From: Bacteroidia bacterium | GTDB taxonomy: Bacteria; Bacteroidota; Bacteroidia; SpSt-205 | Direction: 5' to 3' | DNA: 64,000 bases | NCBI GenBank assembly: GCA_026003215.1 | Contig: BPGV01000001.1 | Coordinates: 461,570 to 525,569 of the forward strand | Program-made: the position numbers and the translations under genes | Notes under the pieces: generated by a model | Databases searched by the model: none | What the model was told of the DNA's origin: nothing | What the model saw: the letters and a program-made list of their open reading frames with translations, nothing else | Shown here: positions 1-8,346 of the stretch, piece by piece | Layout: every line of letters begins with the position of its first letter | Position numbering within the stretch: the first letter of the stretch is position 1

Positions 1-1
1 T

Positions 2-763
2 GTAGCGGGTATTTTACTAGCGCTTATGGTGGGGCCGCTTGTGCTTATTCCGCTGATGACGGAGGTAGGCTGGCGAAAAGCCTTTGCGGTACTCGGCCTT
101 ACGGGCATGGGGCTGAGCCTGCCCTTGGTAGCTTGGGGCATACCGGCCTTGCCCCCTTCCCCCAGAACCGCCGGACCTGCATGGGTATGGCCAGACCGCA
201 CCCTGCGGTGGTATCTCTTGGCGGGAAGCGCAAACGCTTTTTGCATTTTTGGCCTGCTCAACTGGCTGCCCAGCTATTTGGCGCGGGAACGAGGCATTCC
301 GTTTGGGGAGCTTTCCGGGCCGCTCTTTGGGATATTTGCCGCAGGGATTGGGGGCCTTTTTCTATGGGCATGGGTAGGCGACCGCTACCAAAACCGCTTG
401 CGTTTGGCCCAAGTAGGCTTAGCTATCGCAGGGGTGAGCGTGCTTCTTACGGCAGCCCCCCTCTCTAACTTCCTGCTGGTAGCCCTCCTCATGGTGGGGA
501 CCTTCTTTCAGAGCAGTTACAACGCGCAGGAGTTTGCCACGCTTCAGAGCCTGTACCCCCCCGAACGAAGCGGCGCCCTCACGGGCTTGTATAATGGCTT
601 CACCGTATTGATGGGCGGCGTTGGCGGTTCGTTCATCCCTGGGCTGCTGGTGGCGTGGACGGGGGAGCTGCACAGCGGCATCCTCAGCATCGCCGCTGCA
701 GCGATAGGGGTGTCCTTGGCTCTCCGGCGTGTAGAACGCCTACGCCGATCCATAACGCCCTGA
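2..763 (+). CDS. MFS transporter, C-terminal part (5' end outside window)
   Basis: The reading frame is already open at the left edge, so this is the C-terminal part of a longer gene. The visible 253 residues are very hydrophobic. They contain about seven membrane segments separated by short basic loops (a GDRYQNRLR-type cytoplasmic loop in the middle), typical of the second half of a 12-helix major facilitator superfamily carrier in the inner membrane. A stretch resembling NWLPSYLARERG is common in MFS organic-anion or metabolite carriers, but the substrate cannot be read from the sequence. The gene stops 16 bases before the next start, and the promoter box for that gene lies directly after the stop codon. 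Family assignment is fairly sure; specificity is unknown. Confidence 0.8.
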   Translation, partial: VAGILLALMVGPLVLIPLMTEVGWRKAFAVLGLTGMGLSLPLVAWGIPALPPSPRTAGPAWVWPDRTLRWYLLAGSANAFCIFGLLNWLPSYLARERGIPFGELSGPLFGIFAAGIGGLFLWAWVGDRYQNRLRLAQVGLAIAGVSVLLTAAPLSNFLLVALLMVGTFFQSSYNAQEFATLQSLYPPERSGALTGLYNGFTVLMGGVGGSFIPGLLVAWTGELHSGILSIAAAAIGVSLALRRVERLRRSITP

Positions 764-765
764 TG

Positions 766-773
766 TATCTTTG
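766..773 (+). promoter_or_regulatory. -7 box TATCTTTG for the Omp85 gene
   Basis: Exact match to the Bacteroidota box TAnnTTTG, 6 bases before a GTG at 780. It covers an upstream TTG (771) that would otherwise extend the reading frame, so GTG 780 is the better start. Confidence 0.65.
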
Positions 774-779
774 GGAGAC

Positions 780-2381
780 GTGTGGGGGCTTTGGCTGCAA
801 GTAGGCCTTATCGGGCTTACAGCGGCGGAAAAGAAAGCGCTTAGGGCGGTAGGAGCCGATACGGTGCGGCGAGATAGTCTTTTGCGCAGTTGGGGCTATT
901 GGGGCTCTGCGGGGGCGCGCTTTCGCTTAGAAGGGCTCACTTGGGAAGGAGATAGTGCCGCACAGGCAGGCTTGCGGCGCTATAGGTGGCGACGGTGGCG
1001 TAAGGCTCCCCTCACGCCTGCGCTCTTTCAGGCTATCCTGCTGGATATGCAGAACCAGCTTACCGCCCAAGGCTACCTCTATGCCACGGTAGCGTGGGAC
1101 CGCTTCACTTGCAACGAAAAAGGCGCCTGCTTTGGGCAGCTCCGAGTACAGGCCGGAGAACAGATTCGGCTGGATACGGTACTCCTGCGAGGTCGTTGGC
1201 CGGCTCCAAAGAGCGCCTTTTACCAGATAACGGGCCTCACGCCTGGCCGGCCCCTCTCGGCGGCCCGCTGGGAAGCCCTCCCCCGTCGCCTGCGCAATAA
1301 CCCCTATGCTACCCTCGTAGATACGCCTAAGCTGTGGCTTTTCCCCGGGCTGGCGTGGATAGAGCTTACCCTCCGCCCCAAAAACAACAACCGCATAGAT
1401 GGGGCCTTATCGCTTTTGCCCAGTGGCAGCGGACCTAACCCCAAGCCGCAAGTGATTGGAAACCTTGAGGTGAGCCTCATCAGCCCCCTGCGGCTGGGGG
1501 AAAAGATAGAGGCGCGCTTTGCCCAGCTCCCTGGGGGTTCGCAGCGCCTTAATCTCGCGCTGGCGCTTCCCTACCTCTTGCGGGGCTTTGTGGAGCTACG
1601 GGGAAGCTTCCTGCTCTGGCGGCAGGATACCTCTTTCCTGACCCGTGAAGGCGAGGCCGAGGTACGCTACCGGCTCGCCGCCAACCTGCTCCTCAAAGGC
1701 AGTTTCTTTTCCACCACCTCAAACCTACTGAATACCCGCCCCTATGAGCAGCGTACTTGGCCCCCTCCGCCTGTATTGGATTTTCGGAGGCGCGGCGTGC
1801 GCTTAGGCTGGGAGTTGGATAATACCGACCTGCGCACAGCGCCTACCACGGGTTGGCGCGTAACCCTCACGGGTACCCAAGGCCAGCGAGGATACCTCCG
1901 CAATCCCGCCTTACAAAAGTTAGAATACCAGCGTCTGCCAGCCGTAGGCGCCTTTCAAGAAGCTTTCGCCCATATAGAAAAGTACTTTTCCCTCAGTCGC
2001 CTGCTGGTGTTGCGCAGCGGACTTCGGGGCTACCACTACTGGGCCAAGGGATTCTTTGAAAACGAACTTCCCCGGCTGGGGGGAGAACACTCCTTGCGGG
2101 GTTTTGCCGAAAATACCCTTCCTGCTGCCGCTTATGTGCAGGGAATAGCCGAGGTGCGCCTCCGCCTGGAAGAAGAAGGCTACTTAGGCGCTTTTGGAGA
2201 GGCTTCTTACCTCTCCCTTTATCCCCAGAACCTCACCCAAGCGCTGGCCGCCGGCATCAGTCTCCAGACCCGCCTGGCAGCAGGGCTTTTCCGAATCACC
2301 TTCGCCAGCGGCCGCCTCCTCCCTAACCCCTGGGATCTACGCCGTACCCTCGTGACCCTCCTCTGGGTCTCAGAGTTTTGA
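780..2381 (+). CDS. Omp85/BamA-superfamily outer-membrane protein
   Basis: A 533-residue protein with an N-terminal hydrophobic stretch, a POTRA-like periplasmic part (roughly residues 50-220) and a C-terminal 16-strand-type barrel of alternating hydrophobic residues. The barrel carries LRGF about 100 residues from the end, the conserved Omp85 motif in the loop that folds into the barrel. It ends in an aromatic residue, as barrel substrates do. The length is shorter than BamA (about 800), so it is more like a TamA/ShlB-type family member with one or two POTRA domains. It is probably involved in protein insertion or secretion across the outer membrane; the substrate is unknown. I chose GTG 780 because a TAnnTTTG promoter box overlaps the alternative TTG at 771. 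Confidence 0.75.
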   Translation: MWGLWLQVGLIGLTAAEKKALRAVGADTVRRDSLLRSWGYWGSAGARFRLEGLTWEGDSAAQAGLRRYRWRRWRKAPLTPALFQAILLDMQNQLTAQGYLYATVAWDRFTCNEKGACFGQLRVQAGEQIRLDTVLLRGRWPAPKSAFYQITGLTPGRPLSAARWEALPRRLRNNPYATLVDTPKLWLFPGLAWIELTLRPKNNNRIDGALSLLPSGSGPNPKPQVIGNLEVSLISPLRLGEKIEARFAQLPGGSQRLNLALALPYLLRGFVELRGSFLLWRQDTSFLTREGEAEVRYRLAANLLLKGSFFSTTSNLLNTRPYEQRTWPPPPVLDFRRRGVRLGWELDNTDLRTAPTTGWRVTLTGTQGQRGYLRNPALQKLEYQRLPAVGAFQEAFAHIEKYFSLSRLLVLRSGLRGYHYWAKGFFENELPRLGGEHSLRGFAENTLPAAAYVQGIAEVRLRLEEEGYLGAFGEASYLSLYPQNLTQALAAGISLQTRLAAGLFRITFASGRLLPNPWDLRRTLVTLLWVSEF

Positions 2382-2391
2382 GTTTTTTATC

Positions 2392-2399
2392 TACCTTAG
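2392..2399 (+). promoter_or_regulatory. -7 box TACCTTAG (one mismatch)
   Basis: Lies 4 bases before GTG 2404, the usual spacing in this window. The TTAG variant of TTTG also occurs before the M43 protease gene at 57383-57390. Confidence 0.5.
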
Positions 2400-2403
2400 G
2401 GCC

Positions 2404-3948
2404 GTGCTCAGCCTATACAGTCTTAAGTTTGCTTACCAGCTTATTAGCCGAATGGACCCCTCAGAAGTAAGGTATTTTAAACGATTTTCGGGCTTTCACG
2501 GAGGAGATAAAATATACATGGAGCTCTTTGACAGACTGCGGGAGCTACGCCGACATCGCGTGCCTGTCAAGCAGGTGCGCCCCCTCCTCCAAAAAGAAGA
2601 ACCCCGCTTAGAACAGCTGGTCAAGCATCTGAATGAACGCCTCTTAGAAGCCCTTACTTTCTTTTACGAGACCAACTCGCCGGACCATCGCCTCTCCAAA
2701 AGCCTGCGCCGCGCCGAACTCTTATTGTATAAAGGCCTCATACCGCTCCTCCCTAAGGTCCTCCTCAAGATCTACCAGCAAGCCCTGCAAGAAGAAAAGT
2801 TTGCCTTAGCCCTCCAGACTTTAGACCTCCTGAAACAGCTATGGGGCATGAATCTCATCCGCGGCAGAGGTCTGCGCGCCGAGGACCTTTTCCGCCATAC
2901 CGAACGGGTGCTGAACTACCTTTCCTATGCCCATAAAGCCTGGTATGCTGCTGCCCTGTACATAGAGCTCATTTTGGAGGAAGGGGAATCCCACCCCAAG
3001 GAACGGCTCCTGGTGATTGACCAGTTTGTGTCTCGGCTGGGGCTGCAACCCCCCGAGCCCTCAGACCCGCTTACCCTGCACTTCTTTTATGATACAGGCC
3101 AAGCGGTGCGCGCCCGCCTCTACGGCGATAACGAAAAATATTTAGAGCTTACTCGCCTACTCGTCTACAAAATGGAGCAAAAACCCAAAAAACTGCGTTT
3201 TCTGCAGTCACGTTACCTCCTCGCCCTAAATAACCTCCTGGCGGGTCTCACCGAAAAAGGCGACTATGCCGAAGCCTGGACCCTCATAGAGAAGCTCCGG
3301 CGCCTTATGCCAGCCAGTCGCTTCCTCGCCCTCCAAAAAGAACGGCTGCTCCTCTTCAACGAGCTGAATCTCTCCTTCGTAGAAGGCAAAAGTGATGCCG
3401 TAGCTGCCCGCTACGAGGAATACATGGACCGTTTAGAACGCACCTACTTACGCTCCTCTCCTACCTACGCCCTCAATAGCTACTACCTTTTAGCCTTCAA
3501 CCTGTATGCCGCAGGCAAAGTAGAACAAACTTTTGCCGTCTTAGACAAAGTCGAACAGGGCGCCTTGGAAATCAAGCGAAAAGATCTCCTCCTGGCTGCA
3601 CTCATTTTGCGCCTTCTGACAGCTGTACAGAGCAAAGACAATACGATTTTGCGTTCTGCCCTGTGGCATGCCTACAGACGTATCTACAAAGCTCGGCCCA
3701 CCTCCCCCATAGAAAAAGCCTTTGTAGGGTATCTCCAAAAAGCGCTCCAAGGCAAGTTCGCCTCGCAGGAGGAAGCACTGGATGCCTTTGCCCAGTATCT
3801 CCGAGCAGCTCGGCAAGGCACTGATTTAGCCCCTAAGCGCTTTTGGGAAGTGTTTTTCCCCACAGACTGGTTAGAAAAAAAGCTGTTGGATTACCGCAAG
3901 TATGTGGGAGAGGCTCAGCCATCAGAAGGTAGTGGATCTGGCCAGTGA
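2404..3948 (+). CDS. Uncharacterised helical protein
   Basis: A 514-residue, charged, leucine-rich protein without signal peptide or membrane segment, so probably cytoplasmic. It appears all-helical, with repeated helix-turn-helix units suggestive of a TPR-like solenoid, although no repeat matches the TPR consensus well. The N-terminus (residues 17-40: MDPSEVRYFKRFSGF, then a short linker and a helix) resembles a family of about 500-residue proteins of unknown role that I recall from Bacteroidota. The gene follows the Omp85 gene by 22 bases, with its own promoter-like box, and its last 47 bases overlap rlmD. An alternative start is the ATG at 2452. No function is proposed. Confidence 0.7.
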   Translation: MLSLYSLKFAYQLISRMDPSEVRYFKRFSGFHGGDKIYMELFDRLRELRRHRVPVKQVRPLLQKEEPRLEQLVKHLNERLLEALTFFYETNSPDHRLSKSLRRAELLLYKGLIPLLPKVLLKIYQQALQEEKFALALQTLDLLKQLWGMNLIRGRGLRAEDLFRHTERVLNYLSYAHKAWYAAALYIELILEEGESHPKERLLVIDQFVSRLGLQPPEPSDPLTLHFFYDTGQAVRARLYGDNEKYLELTRLLVYKMEQKPKKLRFLQSRYLLALNNLLAGLTEKGDYAEAWTLIEKLRRLMPASRFLALQKERLLLFNELNLSFVEGKSDAVAARYEEYMDRLERTYLRSSPTYALNSYYLLAFNLYAAGKVEQTFAVLDKVEQGALEIKRKDLLLAALILRLLTAVQSKDNTILRSALWHAYRRIYKARPTSPIEKAFVGYLQKALQGKFASQEEALDAFAQYLRAARQGTDLAPKRFWEVFFPTDWLEKKLLDYRKYVGEAQPSEGSGSGQ

Positions 3949-5257
3949 CGGCTACGGCGTAATACGGCCTGCGGATGGCCCCGTCGTACTGGTGCCTTTC
4001 GTACTGCCCGGCGAAGAGGTAGATGTCTGGATAACCCGCCGCAAAAAGCAGGTGTGGTACGGCGAAGTAGCGTATTGGCACACGCGCTCGTCGGCACGTG
4101 TGCAGCCCGCCTGTGCGGACTTCGGCACCTGCGGGGGCTGCCGCTGGCAAATGATAGACTACGCCGCCCAGCTCCAGTACAAAAAAAACTTTGTCCAGCA
4201 GGCCTTCCACCACATCGCTAAGCTGCCGATCCCCATACCTATGCCTATCCCCTCGCCCCACATCTGGCACTACCGGAACAAAGCGGAGTATGCTTTTGGA
4301 CAGACGCCCCAAGGCGAGCTGGTAGTAGGCTTTCATCCTCGCGGCCACTTCGCTAAAGTATTAGACCTTACACGCTGTCAAATCGTACCTCCGGCCTTTG
4401 AGACTATCCGTAAGATTGTGGCAGAACGCGCTAAAGCCCTACACCTCCTGCCCTATGATCCTGTGCGTCATACCGGCCTACTGCGCTCGCTTCTCGTGCG
4501 TGGCACGCCAGCACGCGTGGTGGTATTCCTTTCGCTGGCAGAGGACCGCCCGGAGATAGCCCAGGAACTGCTCCTTCCCCTCGTAGAGAACCTCTCGGCC
4601 ATCCAGGGTATCGGCTACTTCTACAACCCCAAGCGCAACGATAGCCTACACGACTTGACTCCTATTCTCCTGTGGGGTCAAGCTGAGCTCCTTTTAGAAG
4701 TAGTAAGACGGCGGTATTTCATCGGCCCGAAAGATTTTTTTCAAGTAAATCTACCCCAAGCAGAAAATATGGTTCGGTGGATAGCTGAGCGCTGGCCCCC
4801 AGAGGCACATACCCTCTACGACCTGTATGGAGGTGTAGGCTTTTTCAGCGTGGCCTTAGCGGATAAGGTCAAAAAGATCGTCCTCGTAGAAAAACTCCCC
4901 GAAGCCGTACAAGCTGCCGAGCGAAACTTCGCTGAAAATAAAGCGGCTTTTCCGCAGACTACCTATGAAGTTTTTACCGGCAGCGTGGAAGCCCTATGGG
5001 ACCAAGCGATCCAAGAAGGAGAAGCAAGTGTAGCCATTATTGACCCGCCGCGAGAGGGGTTGCACCCAAGTGTGCGGCGCGCCCTGGCCCGGGGGCCTTT
5101 CAAACACATTTTTTATGTAAGCTGCCACCCGGCTACACAAGCCCGCGACGTAGCGGAGCTTACCCGCAGCTACACCATAGAAGCCGTACAACCGTTTGAC
5201 CTTTTCCCGCATACGGTGCATATAGAAAACCTCCTGTGGCTGCGACGGCGCTTCTAA
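3902..5257 (+). CDS. rlmD: 23S rRNA (uracil-C5)-methyltransferase, RlmD/RumA family
   Basis: A 451-residue SAM-dependent RNA methyltransferase that makes 5-methyluridine in 23S rRNA. Visible parts in order: a TRAM RNA-binding domain (residues about 8-60, starting VVDLASDGYG); an iron-sulfur cluster motif with C71, C77, C80 and C159 (CX5CX2C plus a distant Cys); the SAM-binding motif DLYGGVGFFSV near residue 303; and the catalytic Cys in VSCHPATQARD near residue 408. Length fits the family. It starts inside the end of the preceding gene and is followed one base later by folC, so the two are probably co-transcribed. Which uridine is modified (U1939 or U747) cannot be told from sequence. The symbol is given at family level. 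Confidence 0.88.
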   Translation: MWERLSHQKVVDLASDGYGVIRPADGPVVLVPFVLPGEEVDVWITRRKKQVWYGEVAYWHTRSSARVQPACADFGTCGGCRWQMIDYAAQLQYKKNFVQQAFHHIAKLPIPIPMPIPSPHIWHYRNKAEYAFGQTPQGELVVGFHPRGHFAKVLDLTRCQIVPPAFETIRKIVAERAKALHLLPYDPVRHTGLLRSLLVRGTPARVVVFLSLAEDRPEIAQELLLPLVENLSAIQGIGYFYNPKRNDSLHDLTPILLWGQAELLLEVVRRRYFIGPKDFFQVNLPQAENMVRWIAERWPPEAHTLYDLYGGVGFFSVALADKVKKIVLVEKLPEAVQAAERNFAENKAAFPQTTYEVFTGSVEALWDQAIQEGEASVAIIDPPREGLHPSVRRALARGPFKHIFYVSCHPATQARDVAELTRSYTIEAVQPFDLFPHTVHIENLLWLRRRF

Positions 5258-5258
5258 T

Positions 5259-6569
5259 ATGGAAGATAGGCTTAGGTACTGGACAGAATGGCTGTATGGC
5301 CGCCTGAAAGCCTACGAACAAAGCGGCCGTAAAGGGCTCAACCCTACCCTTGCGTACATGCAGGCTTGGGATGAGCGTCTGGGCCATCCCCACCGAAAAT
5401 ATCCGATTATCCATGTAGCCGGCACCAATGGAAAAGGTTCCACTGCAGCGTTTTTAGCTTCTATCTTGCAGGCGGCAGGGTACAAGGTGGGCCTCCATAC
5501 TTCTCCACACCTGTGGCGCTTCACGGAACGCATGCTCGTGAATGGCCAAGAACCGTCCATAGGCTGGATAGACGCCTTCCTCCGGCGCTGGCAAGCGGAG
5601 ATAGAAGCTCTCCAGCTCTCCTTTTTTGAAGCGACGGTGGGCATGAGCCTACAATGGTTTGCCGATGCTCAGGTAGATATAGCGGTGGTAGAAGTAGGAT
5701 TAGGCGGGCGATGGGATGCCACTAATATCGTGCAGCCCCTTATCTCTGTAATCACGCCGATTGGATGGGACCATGTGGAGATTTTGGGGCCTACACTTAC
5801 CCACATTGCGGGCGAAAAGGCCGGCATTATCAAGGCAGGGCGACCGGTGGTGGTAGCACCAGCCCAGCCGCCGGAGGCCCTCCCCGTCTTCCAAAAAGTA
5901 GCCTTAGAACAAAAAGCCCCTCTTACCTGGGCTCCGCTGCACGTAGAGGCCACCGATTGGGTAGAAACCCCAGAGGCCTTTTATCGGCGCTTCCATAGCG
6001 TAGATACGGGAAAGTCCTTTGTATCTCCCCTCACCGGGGATTACCAAGCTGTCAATCTGAGCACGGTCCTGAGTACCCTGGCTCTCCTCCGAGCAGAAGG
6101 GTGGGCCATTCCGGAAACGGCCCTCCTCCTGGGCATCCAGCAGGTGACTCACCATACCCGCCTGCGCGGCCGAGCCGAATGGAAAAAAATCGGCAAGAAA
6201 TACCTACTCTTGGATGTAGCTCATAATCCGCACGGGTTCCAAGCTTTGAAATCTTTCTTGAAAATAGTTCCCGTTCAGTTGGAGGGTTTAGTTATAGGCT
6301 TTTCGCGGGAAAAGGACATACGCCAGTGTCTGGAGGTCTTAGGCGGGTGGGAGGGGCTGGTGTTTTTCACGCAGGCGGCGACACCCCGGGCCTTAGAAGC
6401 CTCCGCCCTCCAAGCCTTAGCCCAAAGTGCAGGATACCCCGCCGGCCAGAGCTACCCCACCGTCTCCGAAGCTTTGGCAGCTGCTCTCAAGGCCTGCGAC
6501 ACGGTCTTGGTCACAGGGAGTGTCTTTGTCGTAGCAGAGGCCCTACGCGCAGTGGAGACAACGCCCTAA
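5259..6569 (+). CDS. folC: Bifunctional folylpolyglutamate/dihydrofolate synthase
   Basis: A 436-residue Mur-ligase-family enzyme that adds glutamate to dihydropteroate and folates, using ATP. The ATP-binding loop GTNGKGS is at residues 55-61 in the conserved context HVAGTNGKGSTAAF, followed by the TSPHLWRFTERMLVNG omega-loop region specific to FolC. VGLGGRWDATN and a WDH motif (GWDHVEILG) follow, as does the C-terminal DVAHNPHG ligase motif. The start follows the rlmD stop by one base, so translation is likely coupled. The last 27 bases overlap the end of the convergent fur-like gene. Confidence 0.92.
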   Translation: MEDRLRYWTEWLYGRLKAYEQSGRKGLNPTLAYMQAWDERLGHPHRKYPIIHVAGTNGKGSTAAFLASILQAAGYKVGLHTSPHLWRFTERMLVNGQEPSIGWIDAFLRRWQAEIEALQLSFFEATVGMSLQWFADAQVDIAVVEVGLGGRWDATNIVQPLISVITPIGWDHVEILGPTLTHIAGEKAGIIKAGRPVVVAPAQPPEALPVFQKVALEQKAPLTWAPLHVEATDWVETPEAFYRRFHSVDTGKSFVSPLTGDYQAVNLSTVLSTLALLRAEGWAIPETALLLGIQQVTHHTRLRGRAEWKKIGKKYLLLDVAHNPHGFQALKSFLKIVPVQLEGLVIGFSREKDIRQCLEVLGGWEGLVFFTQAATPRALEASALQALAQSAGYPAGQSYPTVSEALAAALKACDTVLVTGSVFVVAEALRAVETTP

Positions 6570-6923
6570 AAGCAGCACCTTATCTACTTGCTTAGCCCAT
6601 GGCTCTACTATCTGTATCGTATCGGCTGGCAGGCACACCCCCTTACGGCACTTCTCACAGAAAAAATGCGCATGAAAGCCTCCCCCTTCCTTTTCACACA
6701 AGACAAATAGCGGTTCATGGCCAGGCAAATAGACCCGATAGACTAACCCCACTTGCTGCAAAAGGATAAGGTTACGATAGACAGTTACCCGATCCAAACC
6801 GGTGAGGTGCAAGAGTTCTGCGTGGGTTTTTGGGCCTTTTTCTAAGGCTTCTACGATGCAGCGGCGGGGTTCTGTGCAGCGCAGGCCTTTTTGCCGTAGA
6901 GTTTTCTTAAGCTCGCTTTTCAT
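6543..6923 (-). CDS. Fur-family metal-responsive repressor
   Basis: A 126-residue Fur/Zur/PerR-type regulator. An N-terminal winged-helix domain (residues about 5-65) carries the recognition segment LDRVTVYRNLILLQQVGLV. It is followed by the dimerisation/metal domain with HAHFFCEKC (H84, H86, C89, C92), C97 and a terminal CLHC (C122, C125), which form a structural zinc site. The protein is about 15-20 residues shorter than typical Fur. The ATG overlaps the stop of the upstream lipoprotein gene in an ATGA junction, so both are translated from one message. Whether the co-repressor is Fe, Zn or peroxide cannot be decided; the Cys pairs and the lipoprotein partner favour metal acquisition. I chose ATG 6923 because longer versions run through the lipoprotein gene. 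Confidence 0.85.
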   Translation of the reverse strand: MKSELKKTLRQKGLRCTEPRRCIVEALEKGPKTHAELLHLTGLDRVTVYRNLILLQQVGLVYRVYLPGHEPLFVLCEKEGGGFHAHFFCEKCRKGVCLPADTIQIVEPWAKQVDKVLLLGRCLHCA

Positions 6924-7489
6924 AACAGGCGAATAGGTAAGCGCACATCTAAGTCGGTACTTCCCCGTTCTAAGCCGTAGTTTTTGTCGGTAGGGTTGAG
7001 ATAGTGGCGGAGGAGGATTCGTACGGCGCCTTCTCGGAGGGTGTCCGGACCTTGCTGCCAAGTGCCTTGCGCCCCGATAGGGCGCCCCATGTCATCGCTA
7101 TCGGTAGGTTGAATAAAGGCAAAAATAGAGTCCGGCTCCGGCAACAAGAAAAGCCGATGGGTATTCTTTTGCTCCTGCGTAATCACGGCTGTTAGGTCTT
7201 CTATGGGATTGCCACTTTCATTCAAGAGACGAACAAAGTACCGATACCCCTGCCCGCCCCGGGGCCGAAGCGTATCTATGGTCGGGAGGCGCCCGCCAGG
7301 CCCATCCGGGTCTTTATAGCGTCCCTTCACGGTATCGGAACCCTGCACCAGGTACAGCTCCACCGTAGTAACTACATCATGCCCAGAGTCGGCGCTGGCA
7401 TCGTGCTTTTCCTTCTTGCACCCCAGAAAAAGTCCCACCCCTATAAGGGCTACAACTCCTCCTCTGAGGAGAGGCGTTGGTACGTTCAT
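6920..7489 (-). CDS. Lipoprotein of the Bacteroidota metal/TonB-locus type
   Basis: A 189-residue protein with a lipoprotein signal peptide whose lipobox LFLGC places the modified Cys at residue 24. The mature part is a beta-rich domain with TVELYLVQGSDTV near the start, an RYKDPDGPGG segment, and a C-terminal LRHYLNPTDK...STDLDVRLPIRLL. This matches, from memory, a Bacteroidota lipoprotein family found beside TonB-dependent receptors for metals or haem. It is the first gene of a two-gene unit with the Fur-family regulator (ATGA overlap) and has its own promoter box at 7494-7501. It is probably anchored in the outer membrane. Role in metal sensing or uptake is inferred only from context. Confidence 0.7.
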   Translation of the reverse strand: MNVPTPLLRGGVVALIGVGLFLGCKKEKHDASADSGHDVVTTVELYLVQGSDTVKGRYKDPDGPGGRLPTIDTLRPRGGQGYRYFVRLLNESGNPIEDLTAVITQEQKNTHRLFLLPEPDSIFAFIQPTDSDDMGRPIGAQGTWQQGPDTLREGAVRILLRHYLNPTDKNYGLERGSTDLDVRLPIRLL

Positions 7490-7493
7490 GCTG

Positions 7494-7501
7494 CAAAGTT
7501 A
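7494..7501 (-). promoter_or_regulatory. -7 box TAACTTTG for lipoprotein-fur unit
   Basis: Exact TAnnTTTG match on the - strand, 4 bases before ATG 7489; predicts a leaderless lipoprotein-fur transcript. Confidence 0.65.
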
Positions 7502-7540
7502 CAAAAAGACCCAATACCCGGCCAATGGTGGCCCCTTTCC

Positions 7541-8343
7541 CTACTCGCCTAAGATGAGGGGGAGGCCGTCCTTAGGACTACCGATGATAATGATTTTGGT
7601 ATTTTGGGAGTTAGCCAGGGCCTGGGTAGCCTCAATCCCCTTCCAGCGGAGGAGATACGGGTTGAGCCCCGAGCTCACAATATCTTGAAACTGCTTGATA
7701 CCGAGCGCCTCTATGCGCTTACGTTCGGCTTCCTTTTGCTCTTTTTTGGATACGAAAACTCATACTCCATCGCTTCTTGTTCTTGGCGAAGCTTGCGCTC
7801 TATGGCTTCCGCAATGCTCTGCGGCAGCTTCACCGAACGAATAAGCACGGCATCGAGGTGTATGTGCTTAGCGCGCAAGAGCGAGTCGGTCTCATGGTAG
7901 ATTTCTTCTTGGATTTGGTCGCGCTTGGTGGAGTACAGCTCCTCGGGCAGGTATTTTCCAATCACCTTACGAGTAGAAGCCCGAATCTGCGGGAGCACAA
8001 TCTTTTCCATATAATCTGGACCAATTTCCCGATGGAGTAGCGGCAGCTCTGACGCCACAGGCGCAAAACGCACCGATACATCTATGTGAATGTTGAGCCC
8101 ATTGCGCGCCAAAACATCCATGGCCTCTTCTTTTTCTTGCAGGCGCACATCATACTCTATGAGGCTATTCCAGGGCGCAATCAGATGGAAGCCCTCGCCG
8201 TAGGTCTGCTTCGTGTCTACCCCTCCGCCAAATGGACGAAAAAGCACCCCTAAATGGCCAGCTTCTATCGTCTTGCAAGAGGAGAATACAAAAGGAAGGA
8301 CTAAGATGAAGATGCCTAAAATCACCCAAAGCCTCGCTTTCAT
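7541..8343 (-). pseudogene. Prohibitin/SPFH-domain protein, frameshifted
   Basis: The first frame encodes 210 residues: a hydrophobic N-terminus with a possible lipobox (VFSSC, Cys 23), the SPFH/band-7 domain (EAGHLGVLFRPFGGG ... GFHLIAPWNS) and the start of a coiled coil ending QEQEAMEYEF. It then runs into unrelated residues and a stop at 7711. The expected continuation (KEQKEAERKRIEALGI, then LLRWKGIEATQALANSQN and GSPKDGLPLIL) is present in another frame to a TAG at 7541. The break lies in 7742-7758, around a 6-T run and a 4-A run on the + strand. Removing one base from each run restores a family-like EFRIQKEQKEAE. A sequencing error, a true mutation or slippage are all possible. It follows DUF2480 by 3 bases, probably in the tRNA-His transcript. 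Confidence 0.75.
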
Positions 8344-8346
8344 ACG

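Noticed and set aside
771-779. TTG start for the Omp85 gene
   Set aside because: The TTG is inside the TATCTTTG promoter box; GTG 780 follows it at a usual distance.
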